From NCBI GenBank assembly GCA_947627705.1, contig CANQXL010000004.1:1-42577 (forward strand): a DNA stretch of 42,577 bases. The letters run 5' to 3'. A program made the translations under genes and the position numbers. Of the stretch, positions 1 to 12,000 are shown piece by piece; the stretch's first letter is position 1, and the number at the start of each line of letters is the position of its first letter. The stretch comes from an uncultured Clostridia bacterium. GTDB lineage: Bacteria; Bacillota; Clostridia; TANB77; CAG-508. Below the pieces are notes generated by a model. It was not told where the DNA came from. It saw only the letters and a program-made list of their open reading frames with translations, and searched no databases.

Positions 1-1642
1 TGCTGAAATTAATCCTATGTTTGGTCCTTCTGGTGATTCTATTGGGCATAATCTTCCATAGTGTGTATAGTGAACATCTCTTACTTCGAATCCTGCTCTT
101 TCACGAGAAAGTCCACCAGGTCCAAGTGCAGAGATTCTTCTTTTATGTGTTAGCTCTGATAATGGGTTTGTTTGATCCATGAATTGTGAAAGTTGAGAGC
201 TACCAAAGAATTCTCTGATTGATGACGTGATTGGTTTTGTATTAATTAAAGTTTGTGGAGTTACTACGTCTAAGTCTTGTATTGTCATTCTTTCTCTTAC
301 AACTCTTTCAAGTCTTGTTAAACCAATTCTAAATTGATTTTGTAATAATTCTCCAACACTTCTTATACGTCTATTTCCTAAGTGGTCTATATCGTCAACT
401 GAACCTAATCCATGAGCTAAGTTTAAAAGATAGCTTATTGATGCAACTATATCTTCTGTTGTAATATGTTTTGGAATTAATTCGTAAATTGCATCTTTTA
501 TTGCCTTCTTTAAGTCCTTTTTATCTGTGTTATCTAATATATTTTTAAGTACTACATAATTTACTTCTTCTTTTATGTTTAAATCACTTAAATCTATATC
601 AACTACATTATGAATATCTACTGTTCCGTTTCCTACTATTTTTACTTTTTTATCTTCAACTTTTACATCTACAATATTTATACCGCTGTCTTGAATTTTA
701 CGTGCCATCTCAGGTGTTATAACTGTGTCTTTAGAAACTAGGACTTCTCCTGTTTCTGTGTCAACTATATCACTGTATGCTACTTTATTTTCTATTCTAG
801 ATGCAAGACCTAATTTTTTATTGAATTTATATCTTCCTACTTTTGCTAGGTCATATCTTCTATCATCAAAGAATAATCCATTAAATAGATTTCTTGCGGC
901 ATCTACTGATGGAAGTTCTCCTGGTCTTAATTTTTTATATATTTCTATCAATGCTTCATCTTGAGTTTTTATTGGATCTTTTTGGATTGTTGCAAGAAGT
1001 TTTTCGTCTTCTCCAAACATTTCTATCATTTGCTCGTCTGTAGTTAATCCAATTGCTCTTAATAATGTAGTTACTGGTATTCTTCTTGTTCTATCAACCC
1101 TTGCATAAAATACATCGTTTGTATCTGTTTCGTATTCTATCCAAGCACCTCTTATTGGCATTACTGTTGATGTAAATATTTTTTTACCAATTTTATCAAA
1201 ATCTGCTCCATAGTAACAACCTGGTGAACGAACTAATTGGCTTACAATAACTCTTTCAGCTCCATTGATTACGAATGTACCGCTATCTGTCATTATTGGG
1301 AAATCTCCAAGATAAATTTCTTGCTCTTTTATTTCCCCAGTTTCTTTGTTGATTAATCTTACTTTAACATGTAATCTTGAAGAGTATGTAGCGTCTCTTT
1401 CTTTTGTCTCTTCTAATGAATATTTTGTTTTGTCTTCCATGTAATAGTCAAAAAATTCAAGAACTAGATTTCCGAGAAAAGTCTACAATTGGTGATATGT
1501 CTCTTAATACTTCTCCTAGTCCTTCTTTTAAAAACCATTCATAAGAGTCTTTTTGTACTTTTATGAAATTTGGCATTTCAATGCTGTCGCCAATTTTTGC
1601 GAACGTTTTACGTACGCATTTTTCATGTTTTACATCTTCCAT
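1..1642 (-). CDS. rpoB: DNA-directed RNA polymerase subunit beta (partial, 3' end outside window); needs a +1 shift at CGGA (1471-1474)
   Basis: N-terminus [56 protein letters not shown], then in the +1 frame [42 protein letters not shown]... and the RRDR region [47 protein letters not shown]. Confidence 0.97.
1471..1474 (-). other. rpoB: CGGA +1 frameshift site, rpoB codon 57 (tct CGG A -> tct [C] GGA)
   Basis: 0-frame DFS-CGG-KSSS* stops; skipping C gives [18 protein letters not shown], matching the conserved SGN/TGN motif of RpoB. Confidence 0.93.
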
Positions 1643-2119
1643 GGATTGTTTTCACTCCTTAAATTATTTTTAATTTGTGAAGCATTTAGATAAAATTTCT
1701 TTTGAGAAGTCCTTCTTAAAATATACATTTTATTTATAAAATACTATCGCTTCAAAATAGTATTTCCCTAAATAAAAGTGGCATATTTTAATTCCTCTTC
1801 TCTTAGAATTAAATAATATTATCGATTATAATACAGAATTAAATTATAGCACACAATGTAAAAGCTTGTCAAGGGTTTGAAAAAATATTTTTGTGAAAAT
1901 TTACCGCCAAGTGAAAATTGTTGCTAGATAATAGTTTTTAATTAGAATAGCGTTATCTTGTAACTATAAATTTATTTATATATATAATATAAATAATAGC
2001 TAGTATATATTTGAATTAAGCTTTTAAAAAATAGTATTTAGCTTAATATCAATTATACACTAGCTATATTTATAGCATTTTATTCGTTTTTTTAGTAAGT
2101 TTTAAGCATGTTTTATACA

Positions 2120-4021
2120 TTATAAAATTGAATTAACTAGAGCAAATGGTACTTCTTCTTTTCCTTCTCCCATTGACACTTTACTTATAATTAACCTAGA
2201 GAATGTGCTTACTCCTTGTTTTTTTGTTTCTGTTATAGTAAAGTCATTTTGGGTTAAATTATTTCCTATAATATCTTGCATCGATATTTGTTTTGTTTGT
2301 TCTTCTATTTCTGTTTGTTTTTCCCCATTATATACTTCTATTCCCAATACTTCTAATGTACTTTGACTTGCCCAACTTATTCCGCTTCCACCTGCTATAT
2401 ACTTTGCTTCTATTAATAAATTTTCTGGGAAATAATCAACATCACTTACTGCTAATCCATCTTTTCTAATTATTTTTACTATTCCTTGAAGTTCTGCTTT
2501 TATTCCTTCTTCACTATCTGCCTTTGTAGATAATTGTATAAATTTACTTTCTATGCTTATACTACGATTAGATATTATTGTATCAATATCTTCTTGTTCT
2601 CCATTTGTAACGTTTACATTCTTTATTTCAAATACTACGTGATCAACATCTGATTCTTCTAATCTTGTATTTTTTACTTCTATTTCTAATTCACTTACAT
2701 TCTCAGCATTATCAGTAACTAGCATTTTGACTATATGTTTTCCTGTCTCTTGATCTAATACAGAAATGTTTACAGATGTTTCTGCTGTTGGCTCTGTTTT
2801 TATTATTTTGTCATCTACGAAAAATTCATATTTTTGAATTCCTGATAAATTATCTTCTGCATTTGCTTGTAAATCAAAACTTTTACTTGTTATATTATTT
2901 GCTTTTAATTGTAAGTTCTCTGGTTTTGTTTTATCTATTCTTAATGTTTCTGTTGTTTCTGATATGTTTCCTACATTATCATATGTTTTAATTTTAATGT
3001 TGACCGTTCCTTCATTTTGTATTTGAATTTTTTGATTGTCTTCTATAACAGTTTCTTCTATTTCTTCATCCCCTGAAAGTTGATATGTTATTTTTTCAAT
3101 TCCAGATAACTGGTCTTTTCCACCTATTACTGTTATATTAGGTGCTAAATTATAGTATCCACTTGGTGTAATTTCTTCGTCAATTTGGATTGTTGCTGGA
3201 GAAGGATTTTCTTTATCTATTTTTATATCAAATGTTTTTGTTTTGCTCCTTCCTAAAGTATCTGTTGCTGTCGCATTTATAATGTATTCACCACTGTTTT
3301 TTAGTATTAGTGGTGCTTTAGATGGTATTAGTGCTGATACAGTCCCTGTTATTGTATAGGTAGTTTCTATTTCTATCTCTGTACCTTCAACTACCTCTGT
3401 TGTTTTTATAGCCTCTATGTATACAGATTGGTTTGTCCATACTCCACTTTCGTATTCTTCCCCGTTTTTGTCATTTAGTTTCATTATTATTCCAATGTCT
3501 TCATCCTTTATTTCTGTCTCTGTCTCTTGTGGTAATGTCATTTCTTCTACATTTAATCTTCCAAATACAATGTAGTTAATTAGTATTGTTAAATCAATCT
3601 GATTTATACTTCCATCTCCATTTATGTCTGCTGATAGAAGCTTTATTCCTGAAATAGTACTTTTATTAGGTATTACAATATGTTTTATTAAATGTTGTAA
3701 TTCAATTTGATTAGCAATTCCATCTCCATTTAAGTCTCCTATTACACTTGCCTTGTATGTTTTTTCTACTCCATCAAATTTGATATCCATATCAGTCGCA
3801 ATATACCCTCTTTTTACTTCTTGATTTGTTCCGCTTTTGTATATATGTATTTTGTCAGAAGATATATTAAACTTTTTTATAAAATCTACAACTGATGTTC
3901 TTGGTAGAATCCTGCTAATGTATGAATAAGAATCTTCTGCAGCTTTTACCATTCCAAAGTTCATAAATATCAATAAAACTATATTTAATAATAGAATTAT
4001 CTCTAAAATGACTTTTTTCAT
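2120..4021 (-). CDS. Secreted protein with N-terminal dockerin-like module and Ig-like repeats
   Basis: Signal peptide MKKVILEIILLLNIVLLIFMNFGMVKAA; paired Ca-binding repeats DLNGDGIANQIELQHLIKHIV / DINGDGSINQIDLTILINYIVFGRLN; Ig-like repeats ending in DKTKPENLQLKANNIT... Start taken at the internal ATG (4021) of the longer ORF. Confidence 0.82.
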   Translation of the reverse strand: MKKVILEIILLLNIVLLIFMNFGMVKAAEDSYSYISRILPRTSVVDFIKKFNISSDKIHIYKSGTNQEVKRGYIATDMDIKFDGVEKTYKASVIGDLNGDGIANQIELQHLIKHIVIPNKSTISGIKLLSADINGDGSINQIDLTILINYIVFGRLNVEEMTLPQETETEIKDEDIGIIMKLNDKNGEEYESGVWTNQSVYIEAIKTTEVVEGTEIEIETTYTITGTVSALIPSKAPLILKNSGEYIINATATDTLGRSKTKTFDIKIDKENPSPATIQIDEEITPSGYYNLAPNITVIGGKDQLSGIEKITYQLSGDEEIEETVIEDNQKIQIQNEGTVNIKIKTYDNVGNISETTETLRIDKTKPENLQLKANNITSKSFDLQANAEDNLSGIQKYEFFVDDKIIKTEPTAETSVNISVLDQETGKHIVKMLVTDNAENVSELEIEVKNTRLEESDVDHVVFEIKNVNVTNGEQEDIDTIISNRSISIESKFIQLSTKADSEEGIKAELQGIVKIIRKDGLAVSDVDYFPENLLIEAKYIAGGSGISWASQSTLEVLGIEVYNGEKQTEIEEQTKQISMQDIIGNNLTQNDFTITETKKQGVSTFSRLIISKVSMGEGKEEVPFALVNSIL

Positions 4022-4037
4022 ACTAGTTTTCCTTTCT

Positions 4038-7000
4038 TTAATTTTTTCTGGTGTATCTATTCTTAATCGCAATTATAGTTAATATCAATATATATGTAAT
4101 TAAAATTGTAATTAAGTAAGTTGTTTCACCTGTTTGTGGCAATTTACCATTCATCATACTGTTGTCACTACCATTATTTGAGTTTCCATTTCCATTTTGT
4201 CCATTGTTGTTATTTCCGTTTCCTGAACCATTTCCTGAACCATTTCCTGAACCGTTTCCTGAATTTCCGCTTCCGTTTCCGTTTAAACCATTTCCATTTC
4301 CTGAGTTTCCATTTCCGTTTCCTGTGTTGCCACTGTTTCCGTTTCCTTGGTTATTTCCTGTATTTCCGTTTCCGCTTCCTTCATTGTCATCATCTTTGTC
4401 ACCTTGGTTATTTCCTGGATTATTTGGGTCATTAGGGTCACTTGGTTTATTTGGATCTTTATTATCGTCTTGTTTTTTAGTTATTGTAAATTCAACAGTA
4501 GTTTCATTTCCTGCTTCATCTGTTGCTGTTATTGTATACTCTCCCTCTTCTGTTAATGTATCCCCATCTTCGTAGTCATATTCTTCTCCATCTTTAGTTA
4601 CCTTTATATCTACTTCACCAAGGTCGTCTGTAACTTTCGGTGCGACTTCTTCATCATATGTTTTACCTTCTTCTACGTTTTCAATTACTGGTGGTTCTGT
4701 ATCTACTGTTATGTTATATGCTTCACTTTCTGCTCCAATTGTTTCAACATTATTAATTGCTCTTGCAATAATACTATATTTACCTGATTTATCTAATAAT
4801 AATGTTTCTCCTTTTTCTAAATCATTCCATGTATTTCCTTCGTCTAATGTGTATTGATATTTAGAAATTCCGCTTGGGCTTTCTGATCCTGTGATATAAA
4901 TTACTACATCGTCTGCTGTTACTTGTCCATTACCTATCTCTGGTCCTATATTTGGTGCAGTTGGAATCTCATTATCTAAATAGAAACTATTTGATTTTGC
5001 TATAGTCATTCCATTATCTGTATCTTTTGCAAGTATGCATAAATACCAATCATCTCCTGATTCAGTATTTTTAGTTATTATATCTCCATTTTCGAATGTA
5101 TCTGAATCTTCCAAAAATGTTTCTTCTGTTATTTCTATATCTCCTTTTACCCATTTATATCTAATGCTTTCTTCGTCTAATTCACTTTCAAATGTTGTTA
5201 TATCTATTTTTGTAGATTGTTCTTTCTTCCATGTATCACTTCCATTTGGTGTAAATGTTATTTGTGGTGGAATTATTTCAATTGTGAAGCTTACTCTACT
5301 TTCATTTCCTGCTTCATCTGTTGCAACTATCTCGTATTCACCAACATCAGATAATTCCTGTCCTTCTTCATATGGAATTACTTCTCCATCTTTCTTTACA
5401 ACAATTCCATCACTCTTTGCACCTGTTATTTCTGGTGTTACTTTTCTATATGTTTCTCCATCTTCTACATTCCTTATTACCGGTGCTGTTGTGTCTATAG
5501 TTATTATATATGGTCCTGTAATATATCCTTGCCTTCCTACATTATTTATCGCACGTACGTATATCCTGTATGTTCCGTCTTTTTCGAAGTTAACATGTTC
5601 ATTTGCTTGAATATCTGTCCATGTTTCTTGTTCATCTATACTATATCTATATTTTTTAATTCCACTTGCACTTTGGCTTCCTGTAAATGATACATCAGTT
5701 TCACTATTTGTTAATCCCTCAGAAGGTACATCGCAAACGACTGTTGGTGCTGTTGGAATATCATTGTCTAAATAGAATCCTTCACTTCTTTCGATAACAG
5801 TATTATTTAAATTATCTTTTACAAGTACCCATACATACCATATTCCACTATCTGTATCTTTACTTACTGTTTGGTCTATGTAAAAAATATCTTTAAATTC
5901 ACTTTCGTCTGGTGCAGTTTCTTTCTGACTCCACATATATCTTAAGCTTTCCTGATTTACTGCGTTATTTTCACTTGTTACATTTATTTGTGTTGATTGC
6001 TCTCTTTCCCATGTGTCATTTCCGTTTGGATTAAATGTAACTTGTGGAACATTTTTATCTATTTTAAATGTAATAGCTTCTGTTTCTCTTCCTTCTGTTC
6101 CAACGTTATTTACGGCTCTCGCTTGGAATGTGTGTGTACCTTGGTCAGTTATAGTTATGGTATCTCCATCTTTCCAATCTTCTCCATCTAGCTTATATTG
6201 ATATTTTTGTATACCGCTAAGGCTACCACTTCCACTTATTTTTATATTTATGTCACTTCCTGTTACAATGTTATTTCCAAAATTTCCTGATAATGTAGGT
6301 GGTGCTGGTATTTCATTATCTAGATAGAATTCTTCACTTTTGGCTAATCCTATGTTCCCCTGTGTATCTTTTGCCATAACTAATAATACAAATTTACCAC
6401 TTCCGTCTTCTTTAGTTATTTGATCTTGATTTGAAAAAGGTGTTCCATTTTCAAATAGATTTTCTGTAACTACTGTTATATTTTGGTTCCATACGTATTT
6501 TAATGAGTCTGGCTCTAAACCATTATCATCATCTATTGTTACTCTTGTTGTTTGTGATTTTGCCCATTGTTTATTTCCATTTGGATCAAACGTAATTTTT
6601 GGTGCAGATGCATCTATTTTAAATTTTACAGTTGTTTCATTTCCTGCTTCGTCTGTTGCTGTTAATTCATAATCTCCTGTTTCATAAATTTCATTACCCA
6701 TATGTGATGAATTTAATGGATATGATTTTCCTTCTCCTCCATCTTTTTTTAGTGTTACTGTAACATTAGAAGTATCTGTTATTTTTGGTGTAACACTTCC
6801 ATATGTGTGTCCTTCTTCTATTCCTGTTATTTCTGGTGGTAATTTATCAATCTTTACCACGTATATAGCTGTTGTATCGCTTTCTAAATCTGTATTTCCT
6901 ATTGCTTTAGCTTGTAACATATATATTCCTGTTTCATCATATGTCAATTTATCATGTTCATTATAATCTTGCCATACTCCATTAGCATTTAAAATATATT

Positions 7001-9044
7001 GATATTTCTTTATTCCACTAGCGTTCTTGCTACCACTTATTGTTACTGTTGCTGTTTGATTGGTCCATTTATCAGGTGTAACATTTGAACTTATCTCTGG
7101 CATTGTTGGTGGCGTGTTATCTAAGTAAAATGGTCCGCTTCTTTTATAGCTTACATTTCCTTGTATATCTTTTGCAACTACCCAAAGATACCAGTTGTCT
7201 CCTGTTACTGTGTCTTTTGATACTTCTGTATTGTTTTGGAAAAATGATGTAAATTCATTATCCTTTGGCTGATCTTGATTTTGTGTCCATACATATCTAA
7301 GTGTTGATTCATTAACTTCTGTATCGTCTGTTACTTTTACTATACTTCCTTGTCTTGTCTTCCATTCAGTACTTCCATCTGTTTCAAATGTTATAACTGG
7401 TCCTTTATCATCTTGAATTGTTGTATAGGCCTTTACACATAAGCTTGCTGTATCAAGTAATTCTGTAATATCTTGCCACTCTTCTCCATCAAGTGATATA
7501 AATCCATCTCCTTTTTCTGCCTTTGCTGTATCCCAAAAATCTTGTGTTCCTTGAAGTTCTTCTCCTGGCACTTTTGCTTCGATAGCAAGAGTTACTTGTT
7601 TTTCTTGTTTATATTTTACGATTACTGCAAACTTTTCATTATTTAATTCAACAGTTTTGTCTAACTTTATTGTTTGGTATCCATCTACTATTGTAACACC
7701 TGTTTTTACTTTTTCTGCTGAATTAATATCTTTTTCTCCTGTTTTATTTATATATATATCTACTGTGTGTATTCCGCCTGCTCCTGTGATTGCAATTTCA
7801 TTTAAATATTCTGTTTCTCTTTCATTTCTTTTAAATACATTTGCAATATATGCTTCATTTACTGGTTTTTCTGTTTCTGGACGGTTTTCTTCTTGTGTTA
7901 TTAATCCAAAGTTAATATTTTTTGCAAGTATATCGTGTTGATATAAATTCTTGTAATTTCTATCTTCAACTGTTTTTATACCTACTGTTTCATTTTCTAC
8001 CATTACATCATCATATGAGATATAATAGCATCCACTATTTAATCCATATCCATATGAATTTTGTACTATCCATGCTCCATCATGTTTTGGTTTATGTTGC
8101 TGATTAAAGTTTTCTTTTGAATATCCATCATCCCATCCTATTATTGCTACTATATGATTTGAAACAACATTTTTATCATCACAGTAATAAGCATTTGCTG
8201 TTTGAGAATGACCTGTATCAAAATATTCTGATTCTGCTGGGTTTGTAAGTGCTGTTACTGAGCCATATTCCATAATATGCGTTTTTATCCTATCCCTTAT
8301 TGCATCTACATCTTCTTGTTGTAGTTCTTTATTTTCATTATCTGTATATTTTACACTTGAGCTTGTTATTTCTTTATTTATTGTTGGAAAATATATATAT
8401 TCGCTAATTCTTTGTCCTACCTGCTTATTTATGTCTTCTAGGTCAATTTTGTCTTCATTATCTTCAAATGGCATTGATGTCTCTAGTACAGGTCCAAAAC
8501 CACTTGTAAAATAACCTAATCCTATTGTGTTATTTCCACCAACTCCTACTTCTCTATTATATCCGTTTGGATTAATAACGCTATTTTTAAATGTTTTTGA
8601 TGTTGCATATTCCATATGTCTACTTGAAAATATTGCTGATGGATATCCTCTTGTTAAGCTTATATTAGTTTCTACTCCTGTTATAATAGGGAATGTCCAA
8701 CAACTACTCGTGCTTTTTTGGTCTTTTACTTTGATACTGATTGAATCTCTTAAGTCGTATTCATTTTGTATTCTTGCTCTTATGCTAAAAATCCAATTTG
8801 TTCTTGATGAGCTAGAATTATATGGCACACCATAAGGGTCTGGTCTAATATAATTTGCTCTTTCTTCTTCTGGTAGATTTAGCCATTTTTTATACGCTTC
8901 TGTATATTCAATTTCATCTTTATTAAATTCTACAATTTTAAGGTTTGAAGTACTTGCAGCATAAATACTATTTGCCGAAATTATTGCAAACCAAATAAAA
9001 GTAATTACTATTATTCTAATAATTTTTCTTTTGGTAAACTTCAT
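4038..9044 (-). CDS. Cell-wall-anchored papain-like (C1) cysteine peptidase with tandem Ig-like repeats, Asn/Gly-rich spacer and LPXTG sorting signal
   Basis: YDLRDSISIKVKDQKSTSSCWTF (Cys), SNHIVAIIGWDDGY (His), GAWIVQNSYGYGLNSGCYYISYDD (Asn); C-terminal GNGNSGNGSG linker then KLPQTGETTYLITILITYILILTIIAIKNRYTRKN. Start at MKFTKRK (9044) behind a ggaggaagga-type RBS. Confidence 0.88.
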   Translation of the reverse strand: MKFTKRKIIRIIVITFIWFAIISANSIYAASTSNLKIVEFNKDEIEYTEAYKKWLNLPEEERANYIRPDPYGVPYNSSSSRTNWIFSIRARIQNEYDLRDSISIKVKDQKSTSSCWTFPIITGVETNISLTRGYPSAIFSSRHMEYATSKTFKNSVINPNGYNREVGVGGNNTIGLGYFTSGFGPVLETSMPFEDNEDKIDLEDINKQVGQRISEYIYFPTINKEITSSSVKYTDNENKELQQEDVDAIRDRIKTHIMEYGSVTALTNPAESEYFDTGHSQTANAYYCDDKNVVSNHIVAIIGWDDGYSKENFNQQHKPKHDGAWIVQNSYGYGLNSGCYYISYDDVMVENETVGIKTVEDRNYKNLYQHDILAKNINFGLITQEENRPETEKPVNEAYIANVFKRNERETEYLNEIAITGAGGIHTVDIYINKTGEKDINSAEKVKTGVTIVDGYQTIKLDKTVELNNEKFAVIVKYKQEKQVTLAIEAKVPGEELQGTQDFWDTAKAEKGDGFISLDGEEWQDITELLDTASLCVKAYTTIQDDKGPVITFETDGSTEWKTRQGSIVKVTDDTEVNESTLRYVWTQNQDQPKDNEFTSFFQNNTEVSKDTVTGDNWYLWVVAKDIQGNVSYKRSGPFYLDNTPPTMPEISSNVTPDKWTNQTATVTISGSKNASGIKKYQYILNANGVWQDYNEHDKLTYDETGIYMLQAKAIGNTDLESDTTAIYVVKIDKLPPEITGIEEGHTYGSVTPKITDTSNVTVTLKKDGGEGKSYPLNSSHMGNEIYETGDYELTATDEAGNETTVKFKIDASAPKITFDPNGNKQWAKSQTTRVTIDDDNGLEPDSLKYVWNQNITVVTENLFENGTPFSNQDQITKEDGSGKFVLLVMAKDTQGNIGLAKSEEFYLDNEIPAPPTLSGNFGNNIVTGSDINIKISGSGSLSGIQKYQYKLDGEDWKDGDTITITDQGTHTFQARAVNNVGTEGRETEAITFKIDKNVPQVTFNPNGNDTWEREQSTQINVTSENNAVNQESLRYMWSQKETAPDESEFKDIFYIDQTVSKDTDSGIWYVWVLVKDNLNNTVIERSEGFYLDNDIPTAPTVVCDVPSEGLTNSETDVSFTGSQSASGIKKYRYSIDEQETWTDIQANEHVNFEKDGTYRIYVRAINNVGRQGYITGPYIITIDTTAPVIRNVEDGETYRKVTPEITGAKSDGIVVKKDGEVIPYEEGQELSDVGEYEIVATDEAGNESRVSFTIEIIPPQITFTPNGSDTWKKEQSTKIDITTFESELDEESIRYKWVKGDIEITEETFLEDSDTFENGDIITKNTESGDDWYLCILAKDTDNGMTIAKSNSFYLDNEIPTAPNIGPEIGNGQVTADDVVIYITGSESPSGISKYQYTLDEGNTWNDLEKGETLLLDKSGKYSIIARAINNVETIGAESEAYNITVDTEPPVIENVEEGKTYDEEVAPKVTDDLGEVDIKVTKDGEEYDYEDGDTLTEEGEYTITATDEAGNETTVEFTITKKQDDNKDPNKPSDPNDPNNPGNNQGDKDDDNEGSGNGNTGNNQGNGNSGNTGNGNGNSGNGNGLNGNGSGNSGNGSGNGSGNGSGNGNNNNGQNGNGNSNNGSDNSMMNGKLPQTGETTYLITILITYILILTIIAIKNRYTRKN

Positions 9045-9064
9045 TTTTCCTTCCTCCATTTTTG

Positions 9065-12000
9065 TTATACCCTTATTTCTTGTATTGTGTAATTTCCTAC
9101 GCTGTCATATGCAATGAATGTATATACTGATTGTCTTTTCGTTATTTCAAATTCTCCTGTTTCTTGCTCTATACTTTCTCCTGTTGGTAAAATAATATTT
9201 TTTATTCCACTTTGATCATCCTGCATTCTCCATATTATTTTGTTTCCATCTTCACTCATTGATAATTCTAATATTGGAGCTTCTTTATCTATGTTATTTA
9301 CTTCATGTCTAACGATTATTCCATTTCCAACATTATCATATGCTATAAATGCATATGTTCCGTTTTTTGTAACTACATGGTCTCCTTCTAGTTCTTTACT
9401 TGTTTCTGCATTTGGAAGTACTACTTCTCTTATTCCTGTTTCTCCGTCTTCTGCCTTCCAATGTAAAACAATATCATCATTTGTCCATTCATTATAGTCT
9501 TGTGTTATTTGTAGTTTTGGATTTTTTAAGTCTACATTTGTAACATTTATAGTTATTGACCTATCATTTCCAACCTTGTCATATGCTATAAATGAATATT
9601 CTCCAAGCTCTTGTATTTTGTATTGTCCTGTTTCTTCATACGAAACGGTATTATCCGGCATTACTATTCTATCAAATCCACTTTCAAAGTCTACAACATT
9701 CCATGTTATGTATGTTGGTTCACCAGTTAATTCTTCTTTTTGAAGTGATAATATAATATGTGGTGCATTTTTATCTATATTTGTTACTGTTTCTGTAACT
9801 GTTCTTTTGTTACCTAAATTGTCATATGTTGTAAAATTGTATGTTCCATTTTCATGTACATCATAGTATCCACCAATATTGCTTGTGTCACTTTCGTTTG
9901 GAAGTGTTGTTCTATTATATCCTGAGCCTGCATCTGTAAAATGCCAGTGTAATGTCATTGTATCAATTGACCAAGATTCTCTATCATAATCAATTGTTCC
10001 TTCTGGTGGTGTTCTATCTATTTTGTATGGTCCTACTACCCTATCTTTACTTATATTTCCTGCATTGTCTTTTGTTACTATGTGTAAATATTTTATTCCA
10101 TCTTCATCTATTGTTATTGTATCATTTTGTCTTGTTATTTCTTCGCTATATTCTTCTTCAGTAGGTGCAGATTGACTTTCTGTTATTACATATTTATAAC
10201 TTGCAAATCCACTTCCCAATCTATCTTTGAAAGTTAATTCTACATTTACAGATCTTATCCAATCTGAACTTGTTGGAATTGCGACAAATTCTGGTGCTTC
10301 ATCATCTGGTATTATTGTAAGCATTCTTTTGAATTCTTCTGATGTTTGTTCTCTGTCGTTTTTTACAATTAGACCTATAGTATAGTTTCCTGTACCCCTA
10401 TCCATATAGTTTAAAAGTGGTGTAGGTCCTGAATATATTTCACTTCCACTTTCATCGTATACTTTCCATGTACGAGATACTATTTCTCCACCATATGGAT
10501 CATATGAACCGTCTACTATGTCTATATCTTCATATATTGAACTAGTTCTGTTTTTAATTTTAAAAGATGCTATTGGTAATACATTTTGATTCATTGTTAT
10601 GTATTTATTTGATGGTGCACTCCATACACCTTCTTGATCCTTTACAGTAAGCTGCACTAAAAAGTCTGTTGCTGAAAGGCTTGACAAATCTGTTAACATT
10701 CCGTCATGCCATATGTTCTCTCCTACTGTTCTATACTCCCACTTAAAATCAGCTACACCGTTATTTTCTGAGTAATGGTCTAAATCATATCCTAAGTTTG
10801 TAAGAGTTAGGATATTACCTTCTCTTTTTACTCCTATTTCTGCGACAGGTTTTCTATGTACATATATGTATGTTGGCTGTATATTTCTATCTTCATATAA
10901 TATTTCATATTTTCCTGTTTTATTAAATGATGTTATCATATCTGGTATGTAATTTCCTGTGTCTGCAAATTGTCCTATATTATTTTCAAAATACTCACAG
11001 TCATGTATTATCTTCCACTTTCCATATGGAAACTCGTCGCTTTGTGTGTTTTTCATTATGTTTTCATCTTCTGTTGTTGCTATTGTATTTTCGTTTAATA
11101 GCACATAATTTGAACTTTGTTTTTCTTCTATTAAACTTTTAATGTAATCTGCTGTTTTGTTTATACTGTCCTGATAATCTCTGTTATTTATGTATGTTCC
11201 GTTATTATTGTTAGCTGTAATAAAGTTATCTGCCTGTGTTTCATTTGCAGTTTTTCCCCATTCTACATAATGAATCTCTTCATTTATCATTCTTGTTAAA
11301 ATTTCTCCAAGTGATGTTGGTTTATTTAATTCTTCATTTATTATATCTTCTACATTAACTAATACTTTGATAGCATCTTCGCGCCATTCTGGTTCTCTTA
11401 ATACTTCGTTTAAGCTTTTTATGTTTTCTACTTCCATGTGTACATTTGTAAATGTAATTTGTGATAATTCATCGCAATTATGACTATTATATGAAGAAAT
11501 TGGTCCAAATCCATGTGCTGTTTGGCTTACTGGTGGTATACTCATATTTATTATTTCTCGACCATTGTCTTCTATTATAATTGCATCTGATTCAACTGTT
11601 AATACAAATCTATGTGTTCCAAGTCCATCACTGATTGTATAATCTCTTAAACTTTGTGCATAGCTTGACATAGAACCACCACTACTATTTGAGAAGCTTG
11701 ATGCACTTAATCCATCGTTGAATTTATATACACTTACATAACCATTTCTAATCATTACAGCATATCCTGCAAGATTTCCATTTTTTATTTCTGAATTTAC
11801 TAAAAATCCTGCTGCATCTAGTGTATGCCAATATGCTGTTGATGTATTTACAGTAAACTCTATTGTTTTTGTTTTACTTGTTGTATCTGGGTATAGTAAG
11901 AAATCTTTATATCCACTAACTTCATATCCTTGAAATAGTATACTATTGTTACTATAAACCGTAATATGATCTCCTGTTATACCATGGAAAGGTCCATTTG

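Noticed and set aside
1457-1642. 61-aa ORF as a separate small gene
   Set aside because: It is the N-terminus of rpoB; the frame continues via the CGGA site.
4150-4400. Tandem repeat tract (tttccgtttcc...) considered as CRISPR or regulatory repeat
   Set aside because: It encodes the Gly/Asn-rich wall spacer of the LPXTG protease.
4121-4575. Plus-strand ORFs of up to 137 aa antisense to the protease and other surface genes, rich in F/P/L/S
   Set aside because: They mirror the Gly/Asn-rich or biased codons on the coding strand, are low complexity, and lie opposite a well-supported ORF.
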